Source: Bacteroidales bacterium
Lineage (GTDB): Bacteria > Bacteroidota > Bacteroidia > Bacteroidales > Lentimicrobiaceae
Direction of reading: 5' to 3'
Assembly: GCA_016705005.1 (NCBI GenBank)
Contig: JADIZB010000001.1
Coordinates: 496,001 to 560,000, forward strand
Length of the DNA: 64,000 bases
The translations under genes were made by a program, and so were the position numbers. Positions 25,252 to 33,602 of this stretch are shown here, piece after piece (within the stretch, counting starts at the first letter, position 1; every line of letters starts with the position of its first letter). The notes under the pieces were generated by a model, which had not been told where the DNA came from, did no database searches, and saw only the letters and a program-made list of their open reading frames with translations.

Positions 25252-25442
25252 CGTTTGAGTTCTTTGTTTCTCCGAAAATAGAAAAGTTTTGATTAGAATT
25301 CAGAGATGCCTGAAAATTCATTTCCCAGGATATCAAACAGATAAAATTTCAACAAAAAAACGATCCATCAGAATCTTTTGATTCTCTTAAATCCTGGAGG
25401 CACATCTGAATTGTTTCTGCCGGTGATTTCCTGTCCATTTCT

Positions 25443-25450
25443 TATCTTTG
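25443..25450 (+). promoter_or_regulatory. -7 promoter element for the M42 peptidase operon
   Basis: TATCTTTG matches TAnnTTTG and lies 21 bases upstream of the ATG at 25472. It supports that ATG over the upstream in-frame TTG at 25448, which overlaps the element. Confidence 0.4.
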
Positions 25451-25471
25451 TCATGTACCAATTTTCCTGTC

Positions 25472-26524
25472 ATGCTTAAGGATAAAGAACTCAACAATTT
25501 TTTCATTTCCATTACTGAAATGGCCAGCCCTTCAGGCTTCGAAAAAAAAGTGCAGGAGTTGTTCAGCCTGTTTGCACATCAATATGCAGATGAAGTATTC
25601 TCTGACGTGAATGGCAATTGTATTGCCATGAAAAAAGGAAAAGGTAGCCTGAAGGTGATGATAACCGCCCACATCGATGAGATCGGATTTATGGTCAAAT
25701 ACATTGATGAGCAGGGATACCTCTGGTTCAGACCCATAGGTGGGGTTGATTCAGCCCTGTTGCCAGGTCTTGGTGTGCGGGTAATACATGAAGGAGAAAC
25801 CCACTTTGGTATTGTTGGCCGGAAACCCATTCACCTGCTGGAAGAAAGCGAACGTAAATCGGTAAATGCTGATGATCTCTGGATCGACATTGGAGCAAAA
25901 GACAAAGCAGAAGCGCTTCAAATGGCAGCTGTCGGTGATATAATCACCCTTCAGCCAGGCATAAAAAAGTTGGGAAACAGCATGTTTGCCTCCCGGTCTG
26001 CCGACAATAAACTTGGCGTCCTGGTTCTGGCCGCCGTGTTAAAGAATCTTTCGGGGCAAGAACCTGATGCCAACCTGTATTTTGTTTCATCAGTACAGGA
26101 AGAGATCGGGCTGAGGGGAGCCATCACCAGCACAAGCCTGATAAAACCCGATCAGGCACTCGTGCTTGATGTTACACACGCTACCGATTACCCGTCGGTG
26201 AATAAGAACATACACGGCGATATCAGGCTGGGCCTCGGAGCGGTACTGGCTGTCAGCCCTGAAATACATCCCGAAATCAACCGTATAATGAAAGAGATAT
26301 CGGCAAAAAAAGGTTTGTCACTTCAAACAGAAGCGAGGCCGGTGGCTACCGGTACCGAGGCAAGAATGGTACAGGTTACCGGCACAGGAGTTGCTACGGG
26401 ATTGCTCTCCATACCGGTAAGATATATGCATTCACCCAATGAAATGTTTTCACTCAGCGATGTTGAAGATGCCATCAAACTGGTTACAGAATTCTGCAAG
26501 ATACATCATGAACCCATCATATAA
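25472..26524 (+). CDS. M42 family metallo-aminopeptidase
   Basis: M42 enzymes are dinuclear-zinc aminopeptidases or cellulase-like deblocking peptidases that form large dodecamers in the cytoplasm. The 350-residue protein shows the order of metal ligands: TAHIDEIGF, then SADNKLGVLVLAAV, the catalytic SVQEEIGLRGA, then VLDVTHATDYP, and the final RYMHSPNEMFSLSDVEDA. No signal peptide is present. Its last 17 bases overlap the start of the following methyltransferase gene, so translation is probably coupled in a three-gene operon. Confidence 0.94.
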   Translation: MLKDKELNNFFISITEMASPSGFEKKVQELFSLFAHQYADEVFSDVNGNCIAMKKGKGSLKVMITAHIDEIGFMVKYIDEQGYLWFRPIGGVDSALLPGLGVRVIHEGETHFGIVGRKPIHLLEESERKSVNADDLWIDIGAKDKAEALQMAAVGDIITLQPGIKKLGNSMFASRSADNKLGVLVLAAVLKNLSGQEPDANLYFVSSVQEEIGLRGAITSTSLIKPDQALVLDVTHATDYPSVNKNIHGDIRLGLGAVLAVSPEIHPEINRIMKEISAKKGLSLQTEARPVATGTEARMVQVTGTGVATGLLSIPVRYMHSPNEMFSLSDVEDAIKLVTEFCKIHHEPII

Positions 26525-27356
26525 CAATTTGCAGCAGTGGTTGCAAAAGCCTGCACTGTTTGAATCACCTGTAGTTGACTATATCTGGAATGACCCATGG
26601 ATTGCATCAAAAATGCTTGAACAGCAAACTGATGGCGCAAACAACCTTGTGTCACGAAATACATCATTTACAGAAAAATCCGCATCCTGGATGATTAAAT
26701 ACCTGGAATTGCAGCCAGGATCGGAGGTTTGCGATCTTGGATGTGGTGCAGGACATTATACGAAGGCCTTTGCGCAGAAAAAATATCAGGTAACAGGTGT
26801 AGATATTTCTACCTGTGCTATCGGCTATGCTTCGGAACAGGAATCTGCAAAACAATACGGAATCAGATACCAATGCTGCGATTACCTGAAAGGGATTCCC
26901 GGAGGACCGTTCAACCTGATTACACTTCTTTATTACGATTACTGCGCCTTCAGCCCGGAACAGCGTAAACAACTGCTTCAAAATATCCGTGATAAACTGG
27001 CTTATAAAGGAACACTGATCATGGATGTGTTATCAGATGCCCGTTTTCGAAGCCTGACAGAAAGCAGTTCCTTAAAATTCAGTGAAACCGATGGACTTTG
27101 GTCCCCCCTGCCCCATTTCAACCTGAAGATGTTATTCACTTATCCTCAGGAAATGGTTTTCCTGGATAAAAATGTAATTGTTACTGATGCCGGAAATAAA
27201 GAATATTTGAGCTGGTATTGTTGTTTCAGCCCTGAAACCATTGCCGGAGAATTGCAGAATGCAGGCCTAAGGGTCAGATCGGTATTCTCGGATATTGCCG
27301 GTACTCCATACTCTCCCGATTCTCATGAAATAGCTGTTGTTGCAGAACATCTATGA
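26508..27356 (+). CDS. SAM-dependent class I methyltransferase
   Basis: The 282-residue protein has the Rossmann motif VCDLGCGAGHYTKAFAQ for SAM binding, GVDISTCAIGYA as motif II and FNLITLLYYDYCAF as the post-motif region. The start is the ATG at 26508 inside the peptidase gene; a longer frame to 26439 would only translate peptidase DNA. Substrate is not evident; the family has many small-molecule methyltransferases. It overlaps the sulfotransferase-like gene by four bases (ATGA), so the two products may modify the same molecule. Confidence 0.85.
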   Translation: MNPSYNNLQQWLQKPALFESPVVDYIWNDPWIASKMLEQQTDGANNLVSRNTSFTEKSASWMIKYLELQPGSEVCDLGCGAGHYTKAFAQKKYQVTGVDISTCAIGYASEQESAKQYGIRYQCCDYLKGIPGGPFNLITLLYYDYCAFSPEQRKQLLQNIRDKLAYKGTLIMDVLSDARFRSLTESSSLKFSETDGLWSPLPHFNLKMLFTYPQEMVFLDKNVIVTDAGNKEYLSWYCCFSPETIAGELQNAGLRVRSVFSDIAGTPYSPDSHEIAVVAEHL

Positions 27357-28504
27357 AAAAAAAGCTGTTTGTCCATATCGGAATGCCGAAAGCAGGCAGC
27401 ACTGCATTGCAGGAATTCCTTTATATGAACAGGGAGGTTCTGGAAGATATGGGGTTATTGTATCCTGATCCCAGACAACTGGAGCAGTTCAGCAGGAAAC
27501 CACAGATGATGAAAGGTCATCATATTGTTCCGATGTATCTGACAGGCTTCTTCTGGGCCCACTTCCCCAAAAAAAACGGGATTACATCAGATCAGATCTT
27601 TACCTTTATCAGAAATCAGATTTCCGCTTCCCCGGCACAAAAAGTACTTCTTTCTTCAGAAGCATGCTGGTTTATGCTGAACCGGCCTGATGTGGTTAAA
27701 GAGTTTGTAAATGCCTTCAGTGATTTTGACCTGAAAATTATTGCGTACCTGCGTCGACAGGACGACCACATTCAATCGGGTTATAACGAATGTATCAAGT
27801 CATCATTTTACACCATGAATGTTGATGAATTCATAGAAGACCGCTTTCTTGATCCCAGTAACAAATACTACTCACACCTGATGCTCTGGGTAAATACCAT
27901 CGGATATAATAACATCACGGTCAGGATATATGAAAAAAGATGTCTGATAAATGGTTCGATTTTCGATGATCTTCTGGCCCAATGCGGAATTGACCTGAAT
28001 AAAGAATTAAAACTTCCAAAAAAAGATGCCAATCCACGGTTGTCGTTGGATGCGCTTATTTTTCAAAGGATTGTAAATATAATTTGTGCTGACAAGGCCG
28101 TAAAACAGGAGTTTTCATCTCTGCTTTTAGCGTATTCCGAATCCAATGATCGTGAAACCACCAGGGCTTTCGGAATCAGTAATCTGCTTGATCAGAAACA
28201 ACGGGATCGGATTAACAAATGGTATAGTGAGGAAAATGAACTACTTTCATCAGTATTTCTTACCCAATCACAAAAGGAAGCATATCAGCAGAGCAAAACA
28301 TCCGGGGGCTCAGGTAATCAGCATCTTTCATCAGAAAAAATATATGAAATCACCAACTATATAGAGAATCAGAATCCGGATTTAATTAATATACTCTTCC
28401 TCCAATTGAATCAACCAGGGAATCGTCTGATTACAGATATTTCATATTACAGAGTATTGAAAAATACCATTGAATCCTGCCTTTTAAAGCGAAATTTAAT
28501 TTAG
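27353..28504 (+). CDS. Sulfotransferase-like protein (PAPS-type P-loop)
   Basis: The 383-residue protein opens with KLFVHIGMPKAGSTALQEFL, the 5'-phosphosulfate-binding loop of the sulfotransferase superfamily. The 3'-phosphate part is seen in FDLKIIAYLRRQDDHIQSGYNE. Such enzymes move a sulfo group from PAPS to sugars, lipids or peptides. No APS kinase or PAPS synthase gene is in the window. The overlap with the methyltransferase makes a joint tailoring role plausible, but the acceptor is unknown. The C-terminal third is not recognised. Confidence 0.8.
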   Translation: MKKKLFVHIGMPKAGSTALQEFLYMNREVLEDMGLLYPDPRQLEQFSRKPQMMKGHHIVPMYLTGFFWAHFPKKNGITSDQIFTFIRNQISASPAQKVLLSSEACWFMLNRPDVVKEFVNAFSDFDLKIIAYLRRQDDHIQSGYNECIKSSFYTMNVDEFIEDRFLDPSNKYYSHLMLWVNTIGYNNITVRIYEKRCLINGSIFDDLLAQCGIDLNKELKLPKKDANPRLSLDALIFQRIVNIICADKAVKQEFSSLLLAYSESNDRETTRAFGISNLLDQKQRDRINKWYSEENELLSSVFLTQSQKEAYQQSKTSGGSGNQHLSSEKIYEITNYIENQNPDLINILFLQLNQPGNRLITDISYYRVLKNTIESCLLKRNLI

Positions 28505-28893
28505 TGGCAGTTATAAAACCTGATCGGCCACTCCAATTTATCGAATTCCAATTCACACCAGATAAACTTCTAAAACATTCTGAAACAGTACATTCTTAGA
28601 AATAATCCTTGTAAACATTGCAACATGGAGGTTTTTTTTTGCGAAGCCTATTACTTTCGGGGCTTTCGGCCAATTAATATTTATTCGTTTTAAGTTTACT
28701 TAACCTTTAGAATTGAAGATAAGGTATAGAATATCATTGCATTGTTTCTGAATAACAACAGGAATTTTTGCTGAAGAATTATCCGGGAAATTCAAAACCG
28801 GATCAACATATGATAAGCGCCTGCATCAATTCTGGGTTCTCAGAAAGTTGATTCAGATAAATGGAAATAATACATAACATAACAAAACTATCA
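28505..28893. other. 389-base gap without a supported gene
   Basis: AT-rich sequence with a run of nine T at about 28631. No gene is supported; an upstream in-frame ATG at 28861 belongs to the longer, less likely form of the OmpA-family gene. No terminator stem of convincing length was found. Confidence 0.45.
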
Positions 28894-30219
28894 ATGAAAA
28901 GAGCATTGCTGATTATTTCGATTCTATGTTTTTTCCGGATGATGTCCCTGGCACAGATCGACCTCAACAAAGTTGTTAACCACAGCGCTAAAAAGGCTGA
29001 GCGGAATGTTGAAAACAGGATAGAACGACGCATAGATAAAGGTGTAGATAAAACGCTGGATAAAACCGAAGAAGACATTGACAATGCAGTAAATGACGAC
29101 GGAAAAGATGAGAAGAGAAATGAAAATAATCATGAAAGTATAGACAACAAGAAGGCTGCAAATGAATCAGGCAAAAACAATTCCGGTGAAAAGGCGAATT
29201 CTCAGGATCCTCAAAAACAGGCTCCGGTACTCACTTGGGCGAGATATGATTTTGTGCCGGGAACTGAGATTATTTTTGAAGATAATCTTGAAAATGAGTT
29301 GAACGGAGAGTTTCCTTCTAAATGGGATCTTAAGTCCGGAAGCATTGAAAATGCAGCATTGGATGGGCAGAAAGTGATCTATTTCATGAAATGCAACATC
29401 AATGGAGGAGGAGGTATTGTTCCTATGCTCAAAAATTCAACATCCGACTATCTTCCGGAGCAATTTACAGTGGAATTTGATGCCTTTTTTGAAGAAAAAT
29501 CCAGCAGTTACAGTTTGTTTCTGGTCGACAATAAAAATCAGCAGAAACTGGATAATAGTTTCCCGGCTGCTGATAAATGGATACGTTTCCATAAAAACGG
29601 GGCAGAATACAAGCAGGATATTTCAACCAAATACTATCCGGGATTCTCCAGTAAAGAAATAGATAACACTGCCAAATGGCGACACATTGCTGTATCTTTC
29701 AATACCAGGGCTATGAAAGTGTATCTGGATGATGCAAGGATACTGAATATTCCAAACTTAGGATACAATCCCACCGGTATTACCATCGGTTACCACAATC
29801 CCGGCTCAGCATCAACAGGATATATTAAAAACATCCGGATAGCCAAAGGTGCTGTTCCTCTGTATGATAAATTTCTGACTGATGGAAAATTCATTACCAC
29901 TGGAATCAGATTCGACGTAAACAAAGCTTCAATCAGGCCTGAATCCATGGGGACAATCAACTATGTGGTAAAGATGATGGAGGACCATCCGGAACTTAAA
30001 TTCTCGGTTGAAGGCCATACCGATAGCGATGGTGATGATGCCTTCAACATGAAACTTTCAAAAGCCAGAGCATTGGCTGTGGTTGAAATCATAGTGAAAC
30101 TCGGGATTGCTACCGATCGTCTTACCAGCGAAGGCCTGGGCGAAAACAAACCTATGGCAGGCAATGACACCCCAGAAGGAAAAGCCCTGAACCGCAGGGT
30201 TGAATTTGTAAAATTTTGA
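28894..30219 (+). CDS. OmpA-family protein with concanavalin-like middle domain
   Basis: The start MKRALLIISILCFF gives a signal peptide ending near SLAQ. A charged low-complexity stretch follows (residues 25-110, rich in K, E, D and N, with VENRIERRIDKGVDKTLDK). Next is a beta-rich domain of about 190 residues (FVPGTEIIFEDNLE, FTVEFDAFFEEKSSSYSLF, KVYLDDARILNIPNLG) that resembles LamG/concanavalin-like folds. The end is an OmpA peptidoglycan-binding domain (FSVEGHTDSDGDDAFNMKLSKAR... NRRVEFVKF). It probably links the outer membrane or surface to the cell wall. It precedes a secreted unknown by 21 bases. Confidence 0.8.
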   Translation: MKRALLIISILCFFRMMSLAQIDLNKVVNHSAKKAERNVENRIERRIDKGVDKTLDKTEEDIDNAVNDDGKDEKRNENNHESIDNKKAANESGKNNSGEKANSQDPQKQAPVLTWARYDFVPGTEIIFEDNLENELNGEFPSKWDLKSGSIENAALDGQKVIYFMKCNINGGGGIVPMLKNSTSDYLPEQFTVEFDAFFEEKSSSYSLFLVDNKNQQKLDNSFPAADKWIRFHKNGAEYKQDISTKYYPGFSSKEIDNTAKWRHIAVSFNTRAMKVYLDDARILNIPNLGYNPTGITIGYHNPGSASTGYIKNIRIAKGAVPLYDKFLTDGKFITTGIRFDVNKASIRPESMGTINYVVKMMEDHPELKFSVEGHTDSDGDDAFNMKLSKARALAVVEIIVKLGIATDRLTSEGLGENKPMAGNDTPEGKALNRRVEFVKF

Positions 30220-30240
30220 TTCAAAAAAATACATAATAAA

Positions 30241-31323
30241 ATGATAAACAAGGCTTTAATTTTTGCCCTTTTGTTGTCAGGTCTTACTTTGTCAGGACAG
30301 GAAGGCAAGTATTTCTTCACCAGATCGGGTCATATTGAATACACCCTTGGGGGAAACTGGTCTGGCACTAAATCGGTCTGGTTCGATGATTACGGGATGT
30401 TGGTGCATACACTAACCCAGAGTACTACTACAATTTCGCTTGCTGGTATTACCACGACAAATACAGAAAAAAAACTTGAGATACGCCGGGGAAAGGAAAT
30501 ATGGGTGATTGATCTTCTTTCAAAAACCGGAACAAAAACAGACATCGGATGTCAAACCGAATCGGGAAGAAGTATGACGCTGGGGAAATCGGATGAAGAA
30601 CTACATCATATGGAGCGGGAAGTCATCACTGGTATGGGTGCTACCATCACCGGATATGAAACTTTTCTCGGAAAAAAATGTCTCATGTTTATATGGGGTA
30701 CAACCAGGTTCTCGCAATACAAAGGCATCCCGTTAAAATCAGAGATTGCCCAGTCAGGCATACTGTCGATGCTTGAAACTGCAACTGTTTTTGAGGAAAA
30801 TATCACCATTCCGACTTCAAAATTTGAAGTTCCAGGTGATATTGAATTTCAGGAGGGCGTTGGAATACAAGACCTGCTGAACGAAATAGAAGGTTCGGGA
30901 AAGATTCAGAAAGGCAACGATTCCGGAATGCCTCCCGGAATAACTTTCGGTAGATTTCACGAAGCCACCAAGAATCTTAGCATTCCCGGATTCCCTTACT
31001 TTATGTCGGATGATTCCGAAGGAATTTACCTGACGTCATTCGCTAAGAGTGAAACGGAGCAGATCATCATTTTCATGGAAAATGAATCCCGGTTTTACGA
31101 ACTGGCCGGGGGTGGAGAAGGTATGACAGTTGAAAACTCTTTTTCCCTTGACGGGCACGATGCCGCTTATATCAGGATCACACAGGAGGATGATGGTACC
31201 CCAGTAAACTCAAGATCACTCGTGGTCAGACTGCCTGAATATAAAGCCGTTATGTATATGATTACAACTGATCCTATGACACAGTCAGGAATTGAGGCGT
31301 TATTTCGTCAGATCCGGCTATGA
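30241..31323 (+). CDS. Secreted protein of unknown function
   Basis: The 360-residue protein starts with a signal peptide (INKALIFALLLSGLTLSGQ) and is mostly beta-strand. I recognise no family. The first 190 residues (YFFTRSGHIEYTLGGNWSGTKSVWFDDYG) look like a repeat-like beta domain that could bind ligand at the surface; the rest has charged loops (EQIIIFMENESRFYELAGGGEG) and an end similar in size to a DUF-type domain. It follows the OmpA-family gene closely, which suggests co-expression in the envelope. Confidence 0.6.
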   Translation: MINKALIFALLLSGLTLSGQEGKYFFTRSGHIEYTLGGNWSGTKSVWFDDYGMLVHTLTQSTTTISLAGITTTNTEKKLEIRRGKEIWVIDLLSKTGTKTDIGCQTESGRSMTLGKSDEELHHMEREVITGMGATITGYETFLGKKCLMFIWGTTRFSQYKGIPLKSEIAQSGILSMLETATVFEENITIPTSKFEVPGDIEFQEGVGIQDLLNEIEGSGKIQKGNDSGMPPGITFGRFHEATKNLSIPGFPYFMSDDSEGIYLTSFAKSETEQIIIFMENESRFYELAGGGEGMTVENSFSLDGHDAAYIRITQEDDGTPVNSRSLVVRLPEYKAVMYMITTDPMTQSGIEALFRQIRL

Positions 31324-31566
31324 TTTCAGCTTGTTGAAAATCAGACATGAATATTGCTGAGGGAGGGGTGAATAAGCTTGTAAATCTACAGAACAAATCT
31401 GTTCCCGGCATCAGGCATTATGGCCCTTCTCAGATGGGAGGGCGATTCTGTTTTCCCTTGTTTTCCGGTGAAATATCTGAATCAATCAATGGTATACCTT
31501 TAAATGGAACAGCGTGAATGGGAGAACTTAAATCTGTTTGTCTGTCCCCTGTACAGCTTATTTTAC

Positions 31567-31574
31567 TATCTTTG
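31567..31574 (+). promoter_or_regulatory. -7 promoter element for the asnB leader transcript
   Basis: TATCTTTG matches TAnnTTTG and lies 18 bases before the leader peptide ATG, so the transcript would start with a very short 5' end before the leader. A TTTG at 31537-31540 is too far away to be a standard -33 box. Confidence 0.5.
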
Positions 31575-31592
31575 TCCTGATTCACTAAAACA

Positions 31593-31646
31593 ATGATGAA
31601 AATAAACAACAATATCGTTTTTAATAATAATCCCTTCCCGGATTAG
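31593..31646 (+). CDS. Asparagine-rich leader peptide of the asnB attenuator
   Basis: A 17-codon frame encodes MMKINNNIVFNNNPFPD and stops with TAG at 31644-31646. Six of the 17 codons are Asn, in two runs of three (31605-31613 and 31623-31631). It lies directly before a terminator and asnB. Such leader peptides let the ribosome sense charged tRNA for the encoded amino acid: low Asn-tRNA stalls it in the Asn runs. The stop codon overlaps the first base of the antiterminator segment, as expected for attenuation. A second in-frame ATG at 31596 would give a 16-codon form. Confidence 0.85.
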   Translation: MMKINNNIVFNNNPFPD

Positions 31647-31686
31647 GAAAGCGTTTTGTTTTGACAAATCATATAAAAGGCTTTCC
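31646..31686 (+). promoter_or_regulatory. Antiterminator pairing of the asnB attenuator
   Basis: GGAAAGCGTTTT (31646-31657) can pair with AAAAGGCTTTCC (31675-31686) at 11 of 12 positions, with one G-G mismatch. The second strand is also the left arm of the terminator, so the two folds exclude each other. A ribosome stalled on the Asn codons leaves 31646-31657 free to form this antiterminator; a ribosome at the stop codon covers it. Confidence 0.75.
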
Positions 31687-31709
31687 CCACGGGAAGCCTT
31701 TCTTTTGTT
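31676..31709 (+). terminator. Attenuator terminator upstream of asnB
   Basis: AAAGGCTT plus CCC (31676-31687, one bulged T) pairs with GGGAAGCCTTT (31691-31701) around a CAC loop and is followed by CTTTTGTTT. It ends 34 bases before the asnB start codon, and would stop transcription when asparagine is plentiful. Confidence 0.88.
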
Positions 31710-31743
31710 TAAAAACCAGGTCTAATTATAAAATTAAATAGCT

Positions 31744-33411
31744 ATGTGTGGAATTGTTGGTGCATTCGATTTGAAATCAGATCCGGCAGAACTGAGGATC
31801 CAGATACTGCAGATGTCAAAGAAAGTTCGTCATCGCGGACCGGACTGGTCCGGAATTTATTGTGGCGAAAAAGCCATCCTGGCCCATGAACGGCTTTCAA
31901 TTGTCGATCCTCAGTCGGGCGGGCAGCCCTTGAAAAGCAGCGACGGAAATCTCATTCTGTCGGTCAATGGGGAAATATACAACCATATGGAGCTCCGGAA
32001 AGAACTTGTTCCGGATTATCAATTCCTCACTCATTCCGACTGCGAGGTAATTCTTGCCCTTTACCGGCAAAAGGGTATCGGGTTTCTTGAAGATCTGAAT
32101 GGCATCTTTGCCTTTGCACTTTACGATGCTGAAAACGATTGCTACCTGATTGCGAGAGACCACATGGGTATTATCCCCCTGTATATGGGTTGGGATCAGT
32201 CGGGCAATTTTTTTGTGGCATCTGAACTCAAAGCCCTGGAAGGTTATTGTAACCGGATTCAGGAATTTCTGCCCGGACATTATCTTTACAGTAAAGATGG
32301 CGAAATGAGACGCTGGTATAGTCGCGACTGGACTGATTATGCAAATGTCAAAGGGAATAAGACGAGCCTTCATGATCTTAGAAACGCCCTGGAAGAATCG
32401 GTTCACCGCCAGCTGATGTCGGATGTACCCTATGGAGTTCTGCTTTCGGGCGGCCTCGATTCTTCGGTAATCTCGGCCATTGCCAAGAAATATGCCGCCC
32501 GCCGCATCGAATCGCACGATCTTCAGGAAGCCTGGTGGCCCCAGCTTCATTCGTTCGCCATAGGATTGAAGGGATCACCCGACCTTGCTGCTGCCAGAAT
32601 TGTCGCACAACACATCGGTTCCATTCATCATGAGATTGAATTCACCATCCAGGAGGCCCTGGATGCCTTGCGTGATGTAATTTACCATCTTGAGACCTAT
32701 GATGTGACGACTGTCAGGGCTTCAACACCTATGTACCTGATGGCAAGGGTCATTAAATCCATGGGGATCAAGATGGTTCTTTCCGGTGAAGGCGCCGATG
32801 AAGTATTCGGCGGCTACCTGTATTTCCATAAAGCGCCGGATGCACAGGCATTTCACGAAGAAACTGTCAGGAAATTATCGAAACTTCATTTATACGATTG
32901 CCTCAGGGCGAACAAATCACTGGCAGCCTGGGGGGTTGAGGGGCGGGTTCCGTTCCTTGACAAGGAATTCCTCGATGTAGCCATGCGCCTGAATCCGGAA
33001 GAAAAAATGGCAAAAGATGGTAAGATGGAGAAATGGATACTCCGGAAAGCATTCGAAGATTATCTGCCCGAAAGTGTTGCATGGAGGCAGAAAGAGCAGT
33101 TTTCAGATGGGGTGGGATACAGCTGGATCGACACGTTGAAAGAGCTGGCATCTTCGCAGGTGAGTGATGACCAGCTTGCCAATGCCGGACATCGTTTCAT
33201 GGTGAATCCTCCAATGTCGAAAGAAGAGTACTTTTATCGTTCCATATTCACCGGTCATTTTCCTTCAGATGCTGCCGCAAGATGTGTCCCCTCCGTTCCT
33301 TCGGTTGCATGCAGTACGCCTGAAGCACTGGCCTGGGACGATTCCTTCCGAAACCTGAACGACCCCTCGGGCAGGGCAGTGAAAAATGTGCATAAACAGG
33401 GTTACAAATAG
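31744..33411 (+). CDS. asnB: Asparagine synthase (glutamine-hydrolysing)
   Basis: AsnB converts aspartate, glutamine and ATP to asparagine and glutamate in the cytoplasm. The 555-residue protein is the same size as E. coli AsnB. The glutaminase domain starts with the nucleophile Cys2 (MCGIVGAFD) and includes RHRGPDWSG and SVNGEIYNH. The synthetase domain has the PP-loop LLSGGLDSSVISAIA and GEGADEVFGGYLYFH. The gene is preceded by an Asn-rich leader peptide and a terminator/antiterminator pair, so its transcription is probably attenuated by charged Asn-tRNA. Confidence 0.97.
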   Translation: MCGIVGAFDLKSDPAELRIQILQMSKKVRHRGPDWSGIYCGEKAILAHERLSIVDPQSGGQPLKSSDGNLILSVNGEIYNHMELRKELVPDYQFLTHSDCEVILALYRQKGIGFLEDLNGIFAFALYDAENDCYLIARDHMGIIPLYMGWDQSGNFFVASELKALEGYCNRIQEFLPGHYLYSKDGEMRRWYSRDWTDYANVKGNKTSLHDLRNALEESVHRQLMSDVPYGVLLSGGLDSSVISAIAKKYAARRIESHDLQEAWWPQLHSFAIGLKGSPDLAAARIVAQHIGSIHHEIEFTIQEALDALRDVIYHLETYDVTTVRASTPMYLMARVIKSMGIKMVLSGEGADEVFGGYLYFHKAPDAQAFHEETVRKLSKLHLYDCLRANKSLAAWGVEGRVPFLDKEFLDVAMRLNPEEKMAKDGKMEKWILRKAFEDYLPESVAWRQKEQFSDGVGYSWIDTLKELASSQVSDDQLANAGHRFMVNPPMSKEEYFYRSIFTGHFPSDAAARCVPSVPSVACSTPEALAWDDSFRNLNDPSGRAVKNVHKQGYK

Positions 33412-33577
33412 GACATAATCAAGGTTTCTGATCAGGAATTGAAAGTGGCATTCTGAAAATCATCCGAATTTTTCAATTCACCTGACAACCCAATTGTGAA
33501 CCTGATAAATTTGGAAAGCCTTTAAGTATTTCAGATTTAATACAGGTCAGTGATGTAAATTCATAAACCGAAGTAAT

Positions 33578-33585
33578 TAAATTTG
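33578..33585 (+). promoter_or_regulatory. Possible -7 element for the CorC-type transporter gene
   Basis: TAAATTTG matches TAnnTTTG and lies 17 bases before the ATG at 33603. No -33 TTG is seen at normal spacing. Confidence 0.35.
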
Positions 33586-33602
33586 CATCAGACAAGCAGC
33601 AC

